Assembly: GCA_034211175.1 (NCBI GenBank)
Contig: JAXHUH010000047.1
Span: 1 to 36,517, forward strand
Source of the DNA: JAXHUH01 sp034211175
GTDB lineage: Bacteria; Actinomycetota; Acidimicrobiia; Acidimicrobiales; CAIXPF01
Length of the DNA stretch: 36,517 nt
Direction: 5' to 3'
Part shown: one piece after another, positions 7,839 through 14,312 of the stretch
Numbering within the stretch: the stretch's first letter is position 1
Layout of the letters: every line of letters starts with the position of its first letter
Notes under the pieces: model-generated
The model's database searches: none
Told to the model about the DNA's origin: nothing
What the model saw: the letters and a program-made list of their open reading frames with translations, nothing else
Position numbers and translations under genes: made by a program

Positions 7839-8612
7839 TCAATCCCACAGCTTCCAGGGGGCCTTGCCGGACGCCCACATGTCCTCGAGACGCTTCTTGT
7901 CCCGAACCGTGTCCATGCACTGCCAGAAGTCGTAGTGCCGGTAGGCCATCAGCTGGTTGTCGGCCGCCAGGTTCATCAGCGGCTCCAGCTCGAACTGGGT
8001 GTCGTCGCCGGCGATGTAGTCGAACACGCCGGGCTCGAACACGAAGAAGGCGCCGTTGATCCAGCCCTCGCCGGTCTGCGGCTTCTCGTTGAACTCGACG
8101 ACCTGGTCGCCGTCGAAGCCGAGGTGGCCGAAGCGGGCCGGCGGCCGGGCCGCGGTCAGCGTCGCCAGCTTGCCGTGGGACTTGTGGAACTCGAGCAGGG
8201 CGTTGAGGTCGACGGTCGAGACGCCGTCACCCCAGGTCACCATGCAGGTCTCGTCGCCGACGAAGTCCTTCAGGCGCTTGATGCGCCCACCGGTCGCGGT
8301 GTTGAGGCCCGTGTCGATGAGGTGGACCTTCCAGTCCGGCACGTCGACCTTGCCGTGGGGCTCGACCTCGCCGGTGCTGAAGTCGATCGTGAGGTCCTGG
8401 GTGATCTGGACCTGCTCGAGGAACCACCGCTTGATGTAGTCGGCCTTGTAGCCGCACGCGATGTAGAAGTCCTTCATGCCGAAGTGGTGGTAGTAGCGCA
8501 TGATGTGCCACAGGATCGGCTGACTGCCGATCTCCACCATCGGCTTCGGCTTCAGCTCGGTCTCCTCGGCCAACCTCGTGCCGAGACCGCCCGCCAGAAT
8601 GCCGACCTTCAT
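7839..8612 (-). CDS. rfbF: Glucose-1-phosphate cytidylyltransferase
   Basis: 257 residues, the same length as the Salmonella enzyme. It joins CTP and glucose-1-phosphate to make CDP-glucose, the first step toward CDP-deoxysugars of surface polysaccharides. The nucleotidyltransferase signature GILAGGLGTRLAEETELKPK is at residues 4-23, PMVEIGSQPILWHIM follows, and MVTWGDGVSTVDL carries the metal-binding Asp. Family-specific motifs include GFDGDQVVEFNEKPQ, WINGAFFVFEPGVFDYI and FWQCMDTVRDKKRLE. The ATG at 8612 has GGAGGAG 4 nt upstream. It is first in an operon with the C-methyltransferase. No CDP-glucose 4,6-dehydratase (rfbG) is nearby, so the rest of the pathway must be encoded elsewhere. Identity is secure. 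Confidence 0.95.
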   Translation of the reverse strand: MKVGILAGGLGTRLAEETELKPKPMVEIGSQPILWHIMRYYHHFGMKDFYIACGYKADYIKRWFLEQVQITQDLTIDFSTGEVEPHGKVDVPDWKVHLIDTGLNTATGGRIKRLKDFVGDETCMVTWGDGVSTVDLNALLEFHKSHGKLATLTAARPPARFGHLGFDGDQVVEFNEKPQTGEGWINGAFFVFEPGVFDYIAGDDTQFELEPLMNLAADNQLMAYRHYDFWQCMDTVRDKKRLEDMWASGKAPWKLWD

Positions 8613-8810
8613 GAGCTCCTCCGTCTTCCACCATCGGGGGCCGCGTACGAATGCGAGCTGCCCGCGCGGGCAGCGACGCACGGCCCCCAGTAAACAGGTG
8701 GAACGGCGAAGATCCGCCGTGTCGGCGACGATCCGTTCGAGCTGGTGGCGACCGCGGGACGCCGATGCCCCAACCGGGGGCACCGGCCGGGGCGCCACAG
8801 AGGCCCACAT

Positions 8811-8829
8811 GCCGGGCCCGGGGCCCGGC
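8811..8829. terminator. GC-rich palindrome after glpX
   Basis: GCCGGGC (8811-8817) pairs with GCCCGGC (8823-8829) around CCGGG. It starts 9 nt past the glpX stop on the minus strand. It has no T-tract and is a modest terminator candidate for glpX. Confidence 0.4.
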
Positions 8830-8837
8830 GCGGCGGC

Positions 8838-9839
8838 TCAGAACTCGATCGTGCTGAAGCGCCCGAGCTTCTCGAGCTGGTGCTGGGCGATGACCTGGCG
8901 GACCGTCCCCGACTTCGAGCGCATGACCAGCGACGTGGTCGTGGCCCCGCGGCGGTCGTACTGGACGCCGCGGAGCAACTCGCCGTCGGTGATGCCGGTG
9001 GCGGCGAAGAAGCAGTTGTCGCCGGAGACGAGGTCGTCGAGGTGCAGGACCTGCTCGAGGTCGTAGCCGGCGTCGAGCGCGGCCGTGCGCTCCTCGTCGT
9101 TGCGGGGCCACAGCCGGCCCTGCATCTCGCCGCCCATGCACTTGAGCGCAGCGGCGGCGATCACGCCCTCGGGGGTGCCGCCGATGCCGATGAGCATGTC
9201 CGCGCCGGCACTCGGCCACGAGGCCGAGATGGCGCCGGCCACGTCGCCGTCGGGGATGGAGCGGATGCGCGCGCCGGTGGCCCGCACCTGGGCGACGATG
9301 TCCTCGTGGCGGGGGCGGTCGAGGATGACCACGGTCATGTCCCGCACGTTCTCGCCCTTGGCCTTGGCCACGGCCTCGATGTTGTCGGCGATCGGGCGGG
9401 TGATGTCGATGGAGCCGACGGCGTCGGGCCCGACCGCGATCTTCTCCATGTAGACGCACGGGCCCGGGTCGAACATCGAGCCCCGCTCGCTCACCGCGAT
9501 CACCGCGATGGCGTTGCCGCGGCCGAGCGCGGTGAGCGTCGTCCCGTCGATCGGGTCGACCGCCACGTCGAGCTCGGGGGCCTGGCCGTTGCCGATGCGC
9601 TCGCCGTTGTACAGCATCGGCGCCTCGTCCTTCTCGCCCTCGCCGATCACGACGAGGCCGTCCATCGGCACGGTCTGCAACATGACCCGCATGGCGTCGA
9701 CGGCGGCGCCGTCGGCCCCGATCTTCTCGCCGCGGCCCATCCACCGGGCGGCGGCCATGGCGGCCGCCTCGGTGACGCGTACGAGCTCGAGGGCGAGGTT
9801 CCGCTCCGGCACCTGGGGGACGTTCGAGGCGTCGCTCAT
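8838..9839 (-). CDS. glpX: Fructose-1,6-bisphosphatase, class II
   Basis: 333 residues, the usual GlpX length. It removes the 1-phosphate of fructose-1,6-bisphosphate in gluconeogenesis in the cytoplasm, needing Mg or Mn. Metal-site motifs are intact: GEGEKDEAPMLYNGE (67-81) and DPIDGTT (95-101). The substrate-site stretch IGIGGTPEGVIAAAALKCMGGEMQ (given here as its two halves IGIGGTPEGV and AALKCMGGEMQ) and the late motif HLDDLVSGDNCFFAATGITDG (HLDDLVSGD, AATGITDG) are as in actinobacterial GlpX, the main FBPase there. The ATG at 9839 lacks a ribosome site but has TAGGGT exactly 7 nt upstream, indicating a leaderless message. It is divergent from the DUF2007-like gene. Confidence 0.96.
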   Translation of the reverse strand: MSDASNVPQVPERNLALELVRVTEAAAMAAARWMGRGEKIGADGAAVDAMRVMLQTVPMDGLVVIGEGEKDEAPMLYNGERIGNGQAPELDVAVDPIDGTTLTALGRGNAIAVIAVSERGSMFDPGPCVYMEKIAVGPDAVGSIDITRPIADNIEAVAKAKGENVRDMTVVILDRPRHEDIVAQVRATGARIRSIPDGDVAGAISASWPSAGADMLIGIGGTPEGVIAAAALKCMGGEMQGRLWPRNDEERTAALDAGYDLEQVLHLDDLVSGDNCFFAATGITDGELLRGVQYDRRGATTTSLVMRSKSGTVRQVIAQHQLEKLGRFSTIEF

Positions 9840-9846
9840 GCGCCGA

Positions 9847-9852
9847 ACCCTA
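9847..9852 (-). promoter_or_regulatory. -10 box TAGGGT of glpX, leaderless
   Basis: TAGGGT on the minus strand ends 7 nt before ATG 9839. No ribosome site exists between them. The divergent gene's -10 box at 9962 leaves about 110 bp for shared control. Confidence 0.55.
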
Positions 9853-9961
9853 GCCCCGCGCCATCGTCGGACCCCAGTGCCGAACGGCCCGCGCCGAGCA
9901 CCCGTGTCGGCACGGCGCGGCGCGGCCTGCGGGCCCGCGCGCGGCCCGTGCCGGTCGCCAG

Positions 9962-9967
9962 TAGTGT
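9962..9967 (+). promoter_or_regulatory. -10 box TAGTGT, leaderless
   Basis: TAGTGT ends 7 nt before ATG 9975, the same spacing as glpX and the SWIM gene, with no ribosome site between. Confidence 0.55.
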
Positions 9968-9974
9968 TCCGCGG

Positions 9975-10700
9975 ATGACGGAGCCAGCCGACGGCTCGCC
10001 CACGGTGCCCGAGCCGCGCCCTGCCGGTGAGCACCTGCACTACGAGCTGCACGAGTGGGCGCTCGAGTCCCGGGTGATGGCCGCGTCGCTGCTGCGGGCC
10101 GAGGGCGTGCCCCACGCATGGGAGGGGCCCGACGTCGTCGTCCCCGTCGAGGTGCGCGAGTCGGCCGAGAGCGTGCTGGCCGATGTCGCCGAGTCCGGGC
10201 GGCCCGCGCTCGATCCCGATGCCGACAAGGTCGCCTACGAGATCGCCGACTGGCCGATCACCCATCACGAGGCGCTCTCGGCCCGGCTCGACGAGGAGGG
10301 CATCGCCCACGAGTGGGACCCGAACGGTGACCTGCTGGTGCTCGAGGCCGACGAGGAGGCCGCCGACGAGGTCTTCGACGACCTCGACCTCGAGGGCCTC
10401 GAAGACGACGACCTCGACGAGGACGGTCTCGCTGCGCAGGACGTGCTCAGCGACCTGTTCGTGGCGTGTGAGCGCCTGGCCCGGGACGGTCGCGACGGCC
10501 AGGGGGCGAAGGGCCTGGTCGACGCCACGGGCCGGGCGCAGGACCTCGCCCGGCCGTTCGGGTTCGACGCCGACTGGTGGAACGAGCTCGTGGGGGACTC
10601 CGGCGCCCTGGTGGAGCTCGTGACCTCGACGGACGCCGATCCCGACGCGGTCGAGGGCTACGCCGAGTCCCTCCGGGGCCGGTTGCGCTCCGTCGTCTGA
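9975..10700 (+). CDS. Protein with tandem DUF2007-like (ferredoxin-fold) domains, unknown function
   Basis: 241 residues, cytoplasmic, very acidic. Two copies of a roughly 52-residue unit are visible: residues 22-73 (LHYELHEWALESRVMAASLL … VVVPVEVRESAESVLADV) and 86-137 (VAYEIADWPITHHEALSARL … DLLVLEADEEAADEVFDDL). Both run strand, helix, strand, helix, like DUF2007 signal-transducing domains. A Trp at the same spot in each copy (WAL, WPI) and the pattern E-G-(V/I)-x-H-x-W are shared. A linker rich in Asp/Glu (138-150) leads to a helical C-terminus of about 85 residues. The ATG is set by the -10 box 7 nt upstream. The long frame upstream of 9975 is antisense to glpX. Divergence from glpX gives no clear functional hint. 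Confidence 0.82.
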   Translation: MTEPADGSPTVPEPRPAGEHLHYELHEWALESRVMAASLLRAEGVPHAWEGPDVVVPVEVRESAESVLADVAESGRPALDPDADKVAYEIADWPITHHEALSARLDEEGIAHEWDPNGDLLVLEADEEAADEVFDDLDLEGLEDDDLDEDGLAAQDVLSDLFVACERLARDGRDGQGAKGLVDATGRAQDLARPFGFDADWWNELVGDSGALVELVTSTDADPDAVEGYAESLRGRLRSVV

Positions 10701-10822
10701 CGCACCGCGCCCGGACTCGGGGTGCAACCTCCGGGGTGACCGCACCGGGCGGTCTGAACGCTCGTGGTGGTTGGGGAACCATCGCGACGGGGCACGATTC
10801 GTGCGTCGGGGGACGCCATCCT

Positions 10823-10849
10823 GGGAACCGGTGCCGTGTGGGCACGGTC
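10823..10849 (+). promoter_or_regulatory. Possible ECF-sigma promoter (GGGAACC / GTC)
   Basis: GGGAACC (10823-10829) is followed after 17 nt by GTCACA. This resembles -35/-10 elements of actinobacterial extracytoplasmic-function sigma factors. A second GGGGAACC is at 10773-10780 with less well-spaced partners. The gene downstream is exported, which fits envelope-stress control. The match is short and could be chance in this base composition. Confidence 0.25.
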
Positions 10850-10917
10850 ACACCGGCCCGTCCCATGGCCATCGATCCCCACGCCCACCGACCAGACGTC
10901 GACCCGAGGACCATCGC

Positions 10918-12189
10918 ATGTTCCGTGGATCCGTAGTGCGCCCCGTCGTGGCGCTGCTGTCCGTCCTGGCCGCCGTCGCCGCGCTGGCGTCGACGGCGTC
11001 GGCGCAGACCGATCCCGACGAGCCCGCCACGACGACGACCGTCGGGGTGGGCGAGCCCGTCCCGGTCCCCGACGAGCCCGCGCCCGGCGATCCCGCGCCC
11101 GACGAGGGCACCGGCGACGCCGAGCCGGTCACGCCGGAGCCCGTGATCGACCCGATCGTCCCGGTGACCCCGCTCGTCGACGCGGACTTCACGCTCCTCG
11201 AGCCCCAGACCACGCCGATCAGCGGGGTGATCGTCACCGACGACCCGACGCAGCTGATCGTGACCTTCCAGGCCGGGCCGCCCGCGTGCTCGGGCCTGTT
11301 CGACGTGATCGTCAACGAGCGTGACGACGAGGTCCGCATCGGCGTGCGGACCGGCACCGTGCCGCCCGGTGACCAGCTGTGCATCCTGATCGTCCAGGAG
11401 TACGCCACGGTCGTGACGCTGTCCGAGCCGATCGGCGAGCGACCGGTGGTCGACCTCTACGCCGCCGATCTCCCCGCCCGTGACGTCGCGGCCACGTTCT
11501 TCGACGCCTGGCTGGCCGGTGACGACGAGCGCCTCGCCGCCTACGGCTCGCCCGGCGCGGTCCAGAACGCGATCGAGGCCCGCGACGAGGCCCCGGCCAC
11601 CGATCCCACCGATCCCGCCGATCCCACCGATCCGACCGGGCCGCTCGAGCCCACCGAGCCGGCGCCCGCGTGGGCGTTCTCGCGTTGTGAGGGCTCGGCC
11701 GGCAGCGTGTGGTGCACCTGGGTCGCCCCCGGCGAGAAGGCCGTCCTGCGGGTCGGCAACGTCGACGCCGTCCAGAAGGACCGCCGGGTCCGCGAGTTCG
11801 AGCGGGCGACGCTGAGCGCCCCGGACGTCGGCAGCGAGTTCGTGATGTCGTGGCTGGCGGGCGGCGACGACGCCCTCGCCACGCTCGGCACCCCCGAGGT
11901 GGCCGCCACGGCCGGCTCCCTCGCCGCCTACGCCTCGCAGCCGTGGGCGTTCGAGGGCTGCTCGACGGTCGAGGACGCGACGACCTGCACGGCCGTCGAC
12001 GAGGCCGGTTCGCAGCTCAGCGTCGTCGTCACCGAGGGCACCGACGGCGTGTACCTCGTCTCCGACGTCGCGCTCGCCATCGCCGACCCGCTCCCGACCG
12101 ACCCCGCCCCCGAGGAAGGCGACCCCGCCGACCCGGTGGAGCCCGTCGATCCGGTGGAGCCGGTCGAGCCGGTGCTGCCGAGCCCGTGA
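10918..12189 (+). CDS. Secreted cysteine-pair repeat protein, family paralog 1
   Basis: 423 residues. A signal peptide with cleavage after ASA (residue 29) is clear, then an acidic Pro/Asp/Glu linker. A first domain (about 90-180) has a Cys pair (CSGLFDV … QLCILIV). Then come two repeats: about 188-280 and 303-395, each with (F/W)xxAWLAGDD-type helix, a GSPGAV/GTPEVA turn and the core C-x8-C-T-(W/A) (RCEGSAGSVWCTW; GCSTVEDATTCTA). A TDPTDPADPTDP linker interrupts repeat 1, and the C-terminus is (DPVEPV)n. Six cysteines suggest three disulfides outside the membrane. The whole layout recurs in the protein at 17740. No known family is recognised. The C-terminal Pro/Glu repeats look like a wall-spanning spacer. 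A hairpin follows the stop. Confidence 0.8.
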   Translation: MFRGSVVRPVVALLSVLAAVAALASTASAQTDPDEPATTTTVGVGEPVPVPDEPAPGDPAPDEGTGDAEPVTPEPVIDPIVPVTPLVDADFTLLEPQTTPISGVIVTDDPTQLIVTFQAGPPACSGLFDVIVNERDDEVRIGVRTGTVPPGDQLCILIVQEYATVVTLSEPIGERPVVDLYAADLPARDVAATFFDAWLAGDDERLAAYGSPGAVQNAIEARDEAPATDPTDPADPTDPTGPLEPTEPAPAWAFSRCEGSAGSVWCTWVAPGEKAVLRVGNVDAVQKDRRVREFERATLSAPDVGSEFVMSWLAGGDDALATLGTPEVAATAGSLAAYASQPWAFEGCSTVEDATTCTAVDEAGSQLSVVVTEGTDGVYLVSDVALAIADPLPTDPAPEEGDPADPVEPVDPVEPVEPVLPSP

Positions 12190-12246
12190 CCGGCTGACGC
12201 CACGGAGCGGTGCTGCGGCCGAGCGGCCGTGGCAGCGATCTCGTGC

Positions 12247-12276
12247 ACGGGCCCGGGTCCGCTGACCCGGGCCCGT
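12247..12276 (+). terminator. Hairpin, 13-bp perfect stem, no T-tract
   Basis: ACGGGCCCGGGTC (12247-12259) pairs perfectly with 12264-12276 around CGCT. It lies 57 nt after the stop at 12189. Stem and loop resemble the hairpin at 6562. Confidence 0.65.
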
Positions 12277-12296
12277 TGCGCGCCCCGGCAACCGAT

Positions 12297-12320
12297 ATCT
12301 CTTGTGTTCGTCCGAGAGAT
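12297..12320. promoter_or_regulatory. Inverted repeat, candidate MarR operator
   Basis: ATCTCT (12297-12302) and AGAGAT (12315-12320) form a perfect inverted repeat with a 12-nt spacer, in the most AT-rich part of the gap and 77 nt before the MarR start. MarR proteins commonly bind such repeats near their own promoters. Extending the arms by two bases gives 7 of 8 matches. Confidence 0.4.
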
Positions 12321-12397
12321 CATGGACGACGTCCAGTGATGGCGCGAGGATGGGCACGGGACGGGCCGACCGAAGGGCCCGGGAGGAGGTCGCGACC

Positions 12398-13066
12398 GTG
12401 CACGATGTGGAGAGCCGGCACGAGGTCGACCCGGCCCGGATCGCCGCCGTCCGTTCGTTCAACCGCCGGTGGACCGAGATCGTGGGTCTGCTCGACGCCG
12501 GGCTCCTCGAGACCGCGTACACGCTCGTCGAGGCGCGGGTCCTGTTCGAGCTCGCCCGGCGCGACGGCGGTGCCGACCAGCGCGACCTGCGTGAGGTGCT
12601 CGCGCTCGACGCCAGCTACCTGAGCCGGGTCGTCGCCCGACTGCGCGACGCCGAGGTCGTCACCACCCGCCCGTCGGCCGACGACGCGCGTCGGGTCCTC
12701 GTCGAGCTGACCGACGCCGGCCAACGGGCGGCCGCCGACCTCGCCGATCGGTCCGACGCTCGGGTGGCGGCCATGCTCGGCGCGTTGTCCGAGCCCGACC
12801 AGCAGCGGCTCGTGACGGCCATGGCGACGATCGGGGGGGCTCGTCGGCCCGGGGAGGGAGGGCGCGGGACGCGGCGCGGGGATCACGTTGCGGCCACCCC
12901 GCCCGGGCGAGCTCGGCTGGGTGATCGGCGCCAACGGGGCGCGCTACGCGGCCGAGTACGGCTGGGACACGACCTACGAGGCGCTCGTCGCCCGCATCGT
13001 GGCCGACTACGTCACGAACCATCGCCCGGGCCGCGAGGCCGCGTGGATCGCCGACCTCGACGGTGA
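12398..13066 (+). CDS. MarR-family regulator, N-terminal half of a MarR-GNAT fusion (frame broken)
   Basis: The first ~145 residues are a winged-helix MarR domain: AVRSFNRRWTEIVGLLD, then the wing-helix region ADQRDLREVLALDASYLSRV (recognition helix about 70-85), the wing TTRPSADDARRVLVELT and the dimer helix ADLADRSDARVAAML. The GTG at 12398 has GGGAGGAGG 8 nt upstream. After MATIGG the frame becomes Arg-rich and overlaps the GNAT gene in another frame to 13066, so the last ~75 residues are not a natural domain. In the known MarR-GNAT fusion family the two parts are one chain. Here a G7 tract (12833-12839) separates frames: one G fewer would join MarR to ITLRPPRPGELGW of the GNAT domain. Assembly error, phase variation or true break cannot be told apart by sequence alone. 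Confidence 0.8.
   Translation: MHDVESRHEVDPARIAAVRSFNRRWTEIVGLLDAGLLETAYTLVEARVLFELARRDGGADQRDLREVLALDASYLSRVVARLRDAEVVTTRPSADDARRVLVELTDAGQRAAADLADRSDARVAAMLGALSEPDQQRLVTAMATIGGARRPGEGGRGTRRGDHVAATPPGRARLGDRRQRGALRGRVRLGHDLRGARRPHRGRLRHEPSPGPRGRVDRRPRR
12833..12839 (+). repeat. G7 homopolymer at the MarR/GNAT frame switch
   Basis: Seven consecutive G. With G6 the reading frame would continue from MarR through a Gly-rich linker into the GNAT domain without a stop. With G7 the MarR frame runs out of phase. Confidence 0.9.
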
Positions 13067-13361
13067 GCCGGTCGGTTGCGTGTTCTGCGTCCGGGAGGAC
13101 GCCACGACGGCCCGGCTCCGCCTGTTGCTCGTCGAGCCCCGGGCCCGGGGCCTGGGCGTCGGTCGTCGGCTGGTCGACGAGTGCGTCGAGTTCGCCCGAC
13201 GCGCCGGCTACACCCGCCTGGTCCTGTGGACCAACGACGTGCTCGTGGCCGCCCGGCGCATCTACGAGGCCGCGGGGTTCGAGCTCGTGGGCTCCGAGCC
13301 GCACCACAGCTTCGGCCACGATCTCGTCGGCCAGGACTGGGCGCTCGACCTCACCGGGTGA
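12888..13361 (+). CDS. GNAT acetyltransferase, C-terminal half of a MarR-GNAT fusion
   Basis: 157 residues in the frame +1 to the MarR gene. It opens LRPPRPGELGWVIGANGARYAAEYGWDTTYEALVARI (seen as RPPRPGELGWV and YAAEYGWDTTYEA), the standard opening of the acetyltransferase half of MarR-GNAT fusions. The acetyl-CoA loop VEPRARGLGVGRRLVDECV is intact at about residue 82-100, followed by LWTNDVLVAARRIYEAAGF. No ATG or GTG with a ribosome site precedes it; only a TTG at 12888 is available, and the in-frame residues Ile-Thr just before the TTG already match the family. This supports the view that the domain is meant to be read from the MarR start. The substrate is unknown. Confidence 0.82.
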   Translation: MRPPRPGELGWVIGANGARYAAEYGWDTTYEALVARIVADYVTNHRPGREAAWIADLDGEPVGCVFCVREDATTARLRLLLVEPRARGLGVGRRLVDECVEFARRAGYTRLVLWTNDVLVAARRIYEAAGFELVGSEPHHSFGHDLVGQDWALDLTG

Positions 13362-13440
13362 TCGCCACATCGCTGTGCGCGATTGCGCCGGCCGTCGCCG
13401 GCGGCCAAGCTCGTGCGGGGGACAACACGAGGGGGAACGT

Positions 13441-13989
13441 ATGTCGAAGCCGTCGTACATCGGTCTGCTCAACGCCATCTCGGTGGGCGAGCGCGATGCC
13501 GAGTGCTACCTGCAGTGCTGGGCGGACACGACGCCGTCGGAGGACGTCCGCGGCGTGATCTCGACGGTGGCGCTGCGTGAGGGCGAGCACGCCAAGGCGT
13601 TCGCCAAGCGTCTGTGCGAGCTCGGGTTCTCGGTCCGCGACCGCAACGACGAGTCGCTCGCCGGGAAGATGGCCATCGCGTCGTCGACCGAGCTCACCGA
13701 CCGCGAGAAGTTCGAGAAGCTGGGTCTCGGACGCGAGCCGTCGGGCGACGACGGGCCCGACATCTTCTCCCGCATGTTCGAGGACACGACGATCGACATC
13801 CAGACCGGCGCCCTGCTCGGCCGCTACATCGCCGAGGAGCGCGACAGCGGCCGCCTGCTCCGCTCGTGCTACCGCCAGCTGTGCGAGGCGGAGGGCGAAG
13901 GCGGCACCGGGGCCGACATCGACCTGCGGGACCGGGTCACCCGGATCGAGGGCCTGCTCGAGGGGCTGCTCACCCGGGTCCCCGGCTGA
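13441..13989 (+). CDS. Ferritin-like domain protein
   Basis: 182 residues, mostly helical, cytoplasmic. The first helices carry the di-iron pattern of ferritin-like proteins: GERDAECY (E17, E21) and, after about 25 residues, REGEHAKAF with E47-x2-H50. The second helix pair holds FEDTTIDIQTGALLGRYIAEERDSGRLLRSCYRQL, where EER (E/D plus Glu) is a possible second half-site (read as TIDIQTGALL and YIAEERDSG). A Cys appears in several helices. Family members bind two metals and act in iron storage or oxidative protection; whether this one is active is inference because the second half-site is less canonical. ATG 13441 has GAGGGGGA upstream. A short acidic/Gly segment near the C-terminus leads to a coiled-coil-like tail RVTRIEGLLEGLL. 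Confidence 0.78.
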   Translation: MSKPSYIGLLNAISVGERDAECYLQCWADTTPSEDVRGVISTVALREGEHAKAFAKRLCELGFSVRDRNDESLAGKMAIASSTELTDREKFEKLGLGREPSGDDGPDIFSRMFEDTTIDIQTGALLGRYIAEERDSGRLLRSCYRQLCEAEGEGGTGADIDLRDRVTRIEGLLEGLLTRVPG

Positions 13990-14046
13990 GCCGACCGGCG
14001 CCGCTTGCGGGCAGCAGCGGCCGATCGCGTCCGCCGCGGCGCGGGG

Positions 14047-14229
14047 TCACTCGGTGGGGTCGCTCGACTCATCGGTCGACGGGTGATCGATGATCTGGTC
14101 GCCCTGCGCCCGGGACCGGGCCGCGTCCTGTTCACTGGCAGGCGTGGTCTCGCGGTTCGTGCCGTCGCTCTCGACGGGGTCTCGCGGGTCCTCGTCCACG
14201 GTGTCGGGCTCGTCGCTTCGTGGGGTCAC
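14047..14229 (-). CDS. Small acidic, disordered protein (uncertain)
   Basis: 60 residues, GTG start, rich in Asp, Glu, Ser, Thr and Arg, no hydrophobic core. The frame has about 87% G or C at third codon positions, like the real genes here, and fills the gap between the ferritin-like and SWIM genes on the opposite strand. The ribosome site is weak (TGAGG next to the start) and no family is recognised. It may be a chance frame. An opposite-strand frame at 14005-14256 is less convincing. Confidence 0.4.
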   Translation of the reverse strand: MTPRSDEPDTVDEDPRDPVESDGTNRETTPASEQDAARSRAQGDQIIDHPSTDESSDPTE

Positions 14230-14299
14230 CTCAGGGGTGTTCCCGCGATCGGGTGATCAGGAACCTCGGCTCCGTGTTCGGCGTCTCTCGGAGGGTGAG

Positions 14300-14305
14300 T
14301 AGGGT
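14300..14305 (+). promoter_or_regulatory. -10 box TAGGGT, leaderless
   Basis: TAGGGT ends 7 nt before ATG 14313, with no ribosome site. The hexamer and spacing are the same as for glpX. Confidence 0.5.
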
Positions 14306-14312
14306 CCCGAGC

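Noticed and set aside
7834..7920. Longer N-terminus for the methyltransferase
   Set aside because: It would overlap the end of rfbF in another frame and adds no conserved sequence; GTG 7833 follows the rfbF stop directly.
14005..14256. Plus-strand open frame opposite the small acidic gene
   Set aside because: Arg/Val/Leu-rich with no start signal; the opposite strand has better codon bias.
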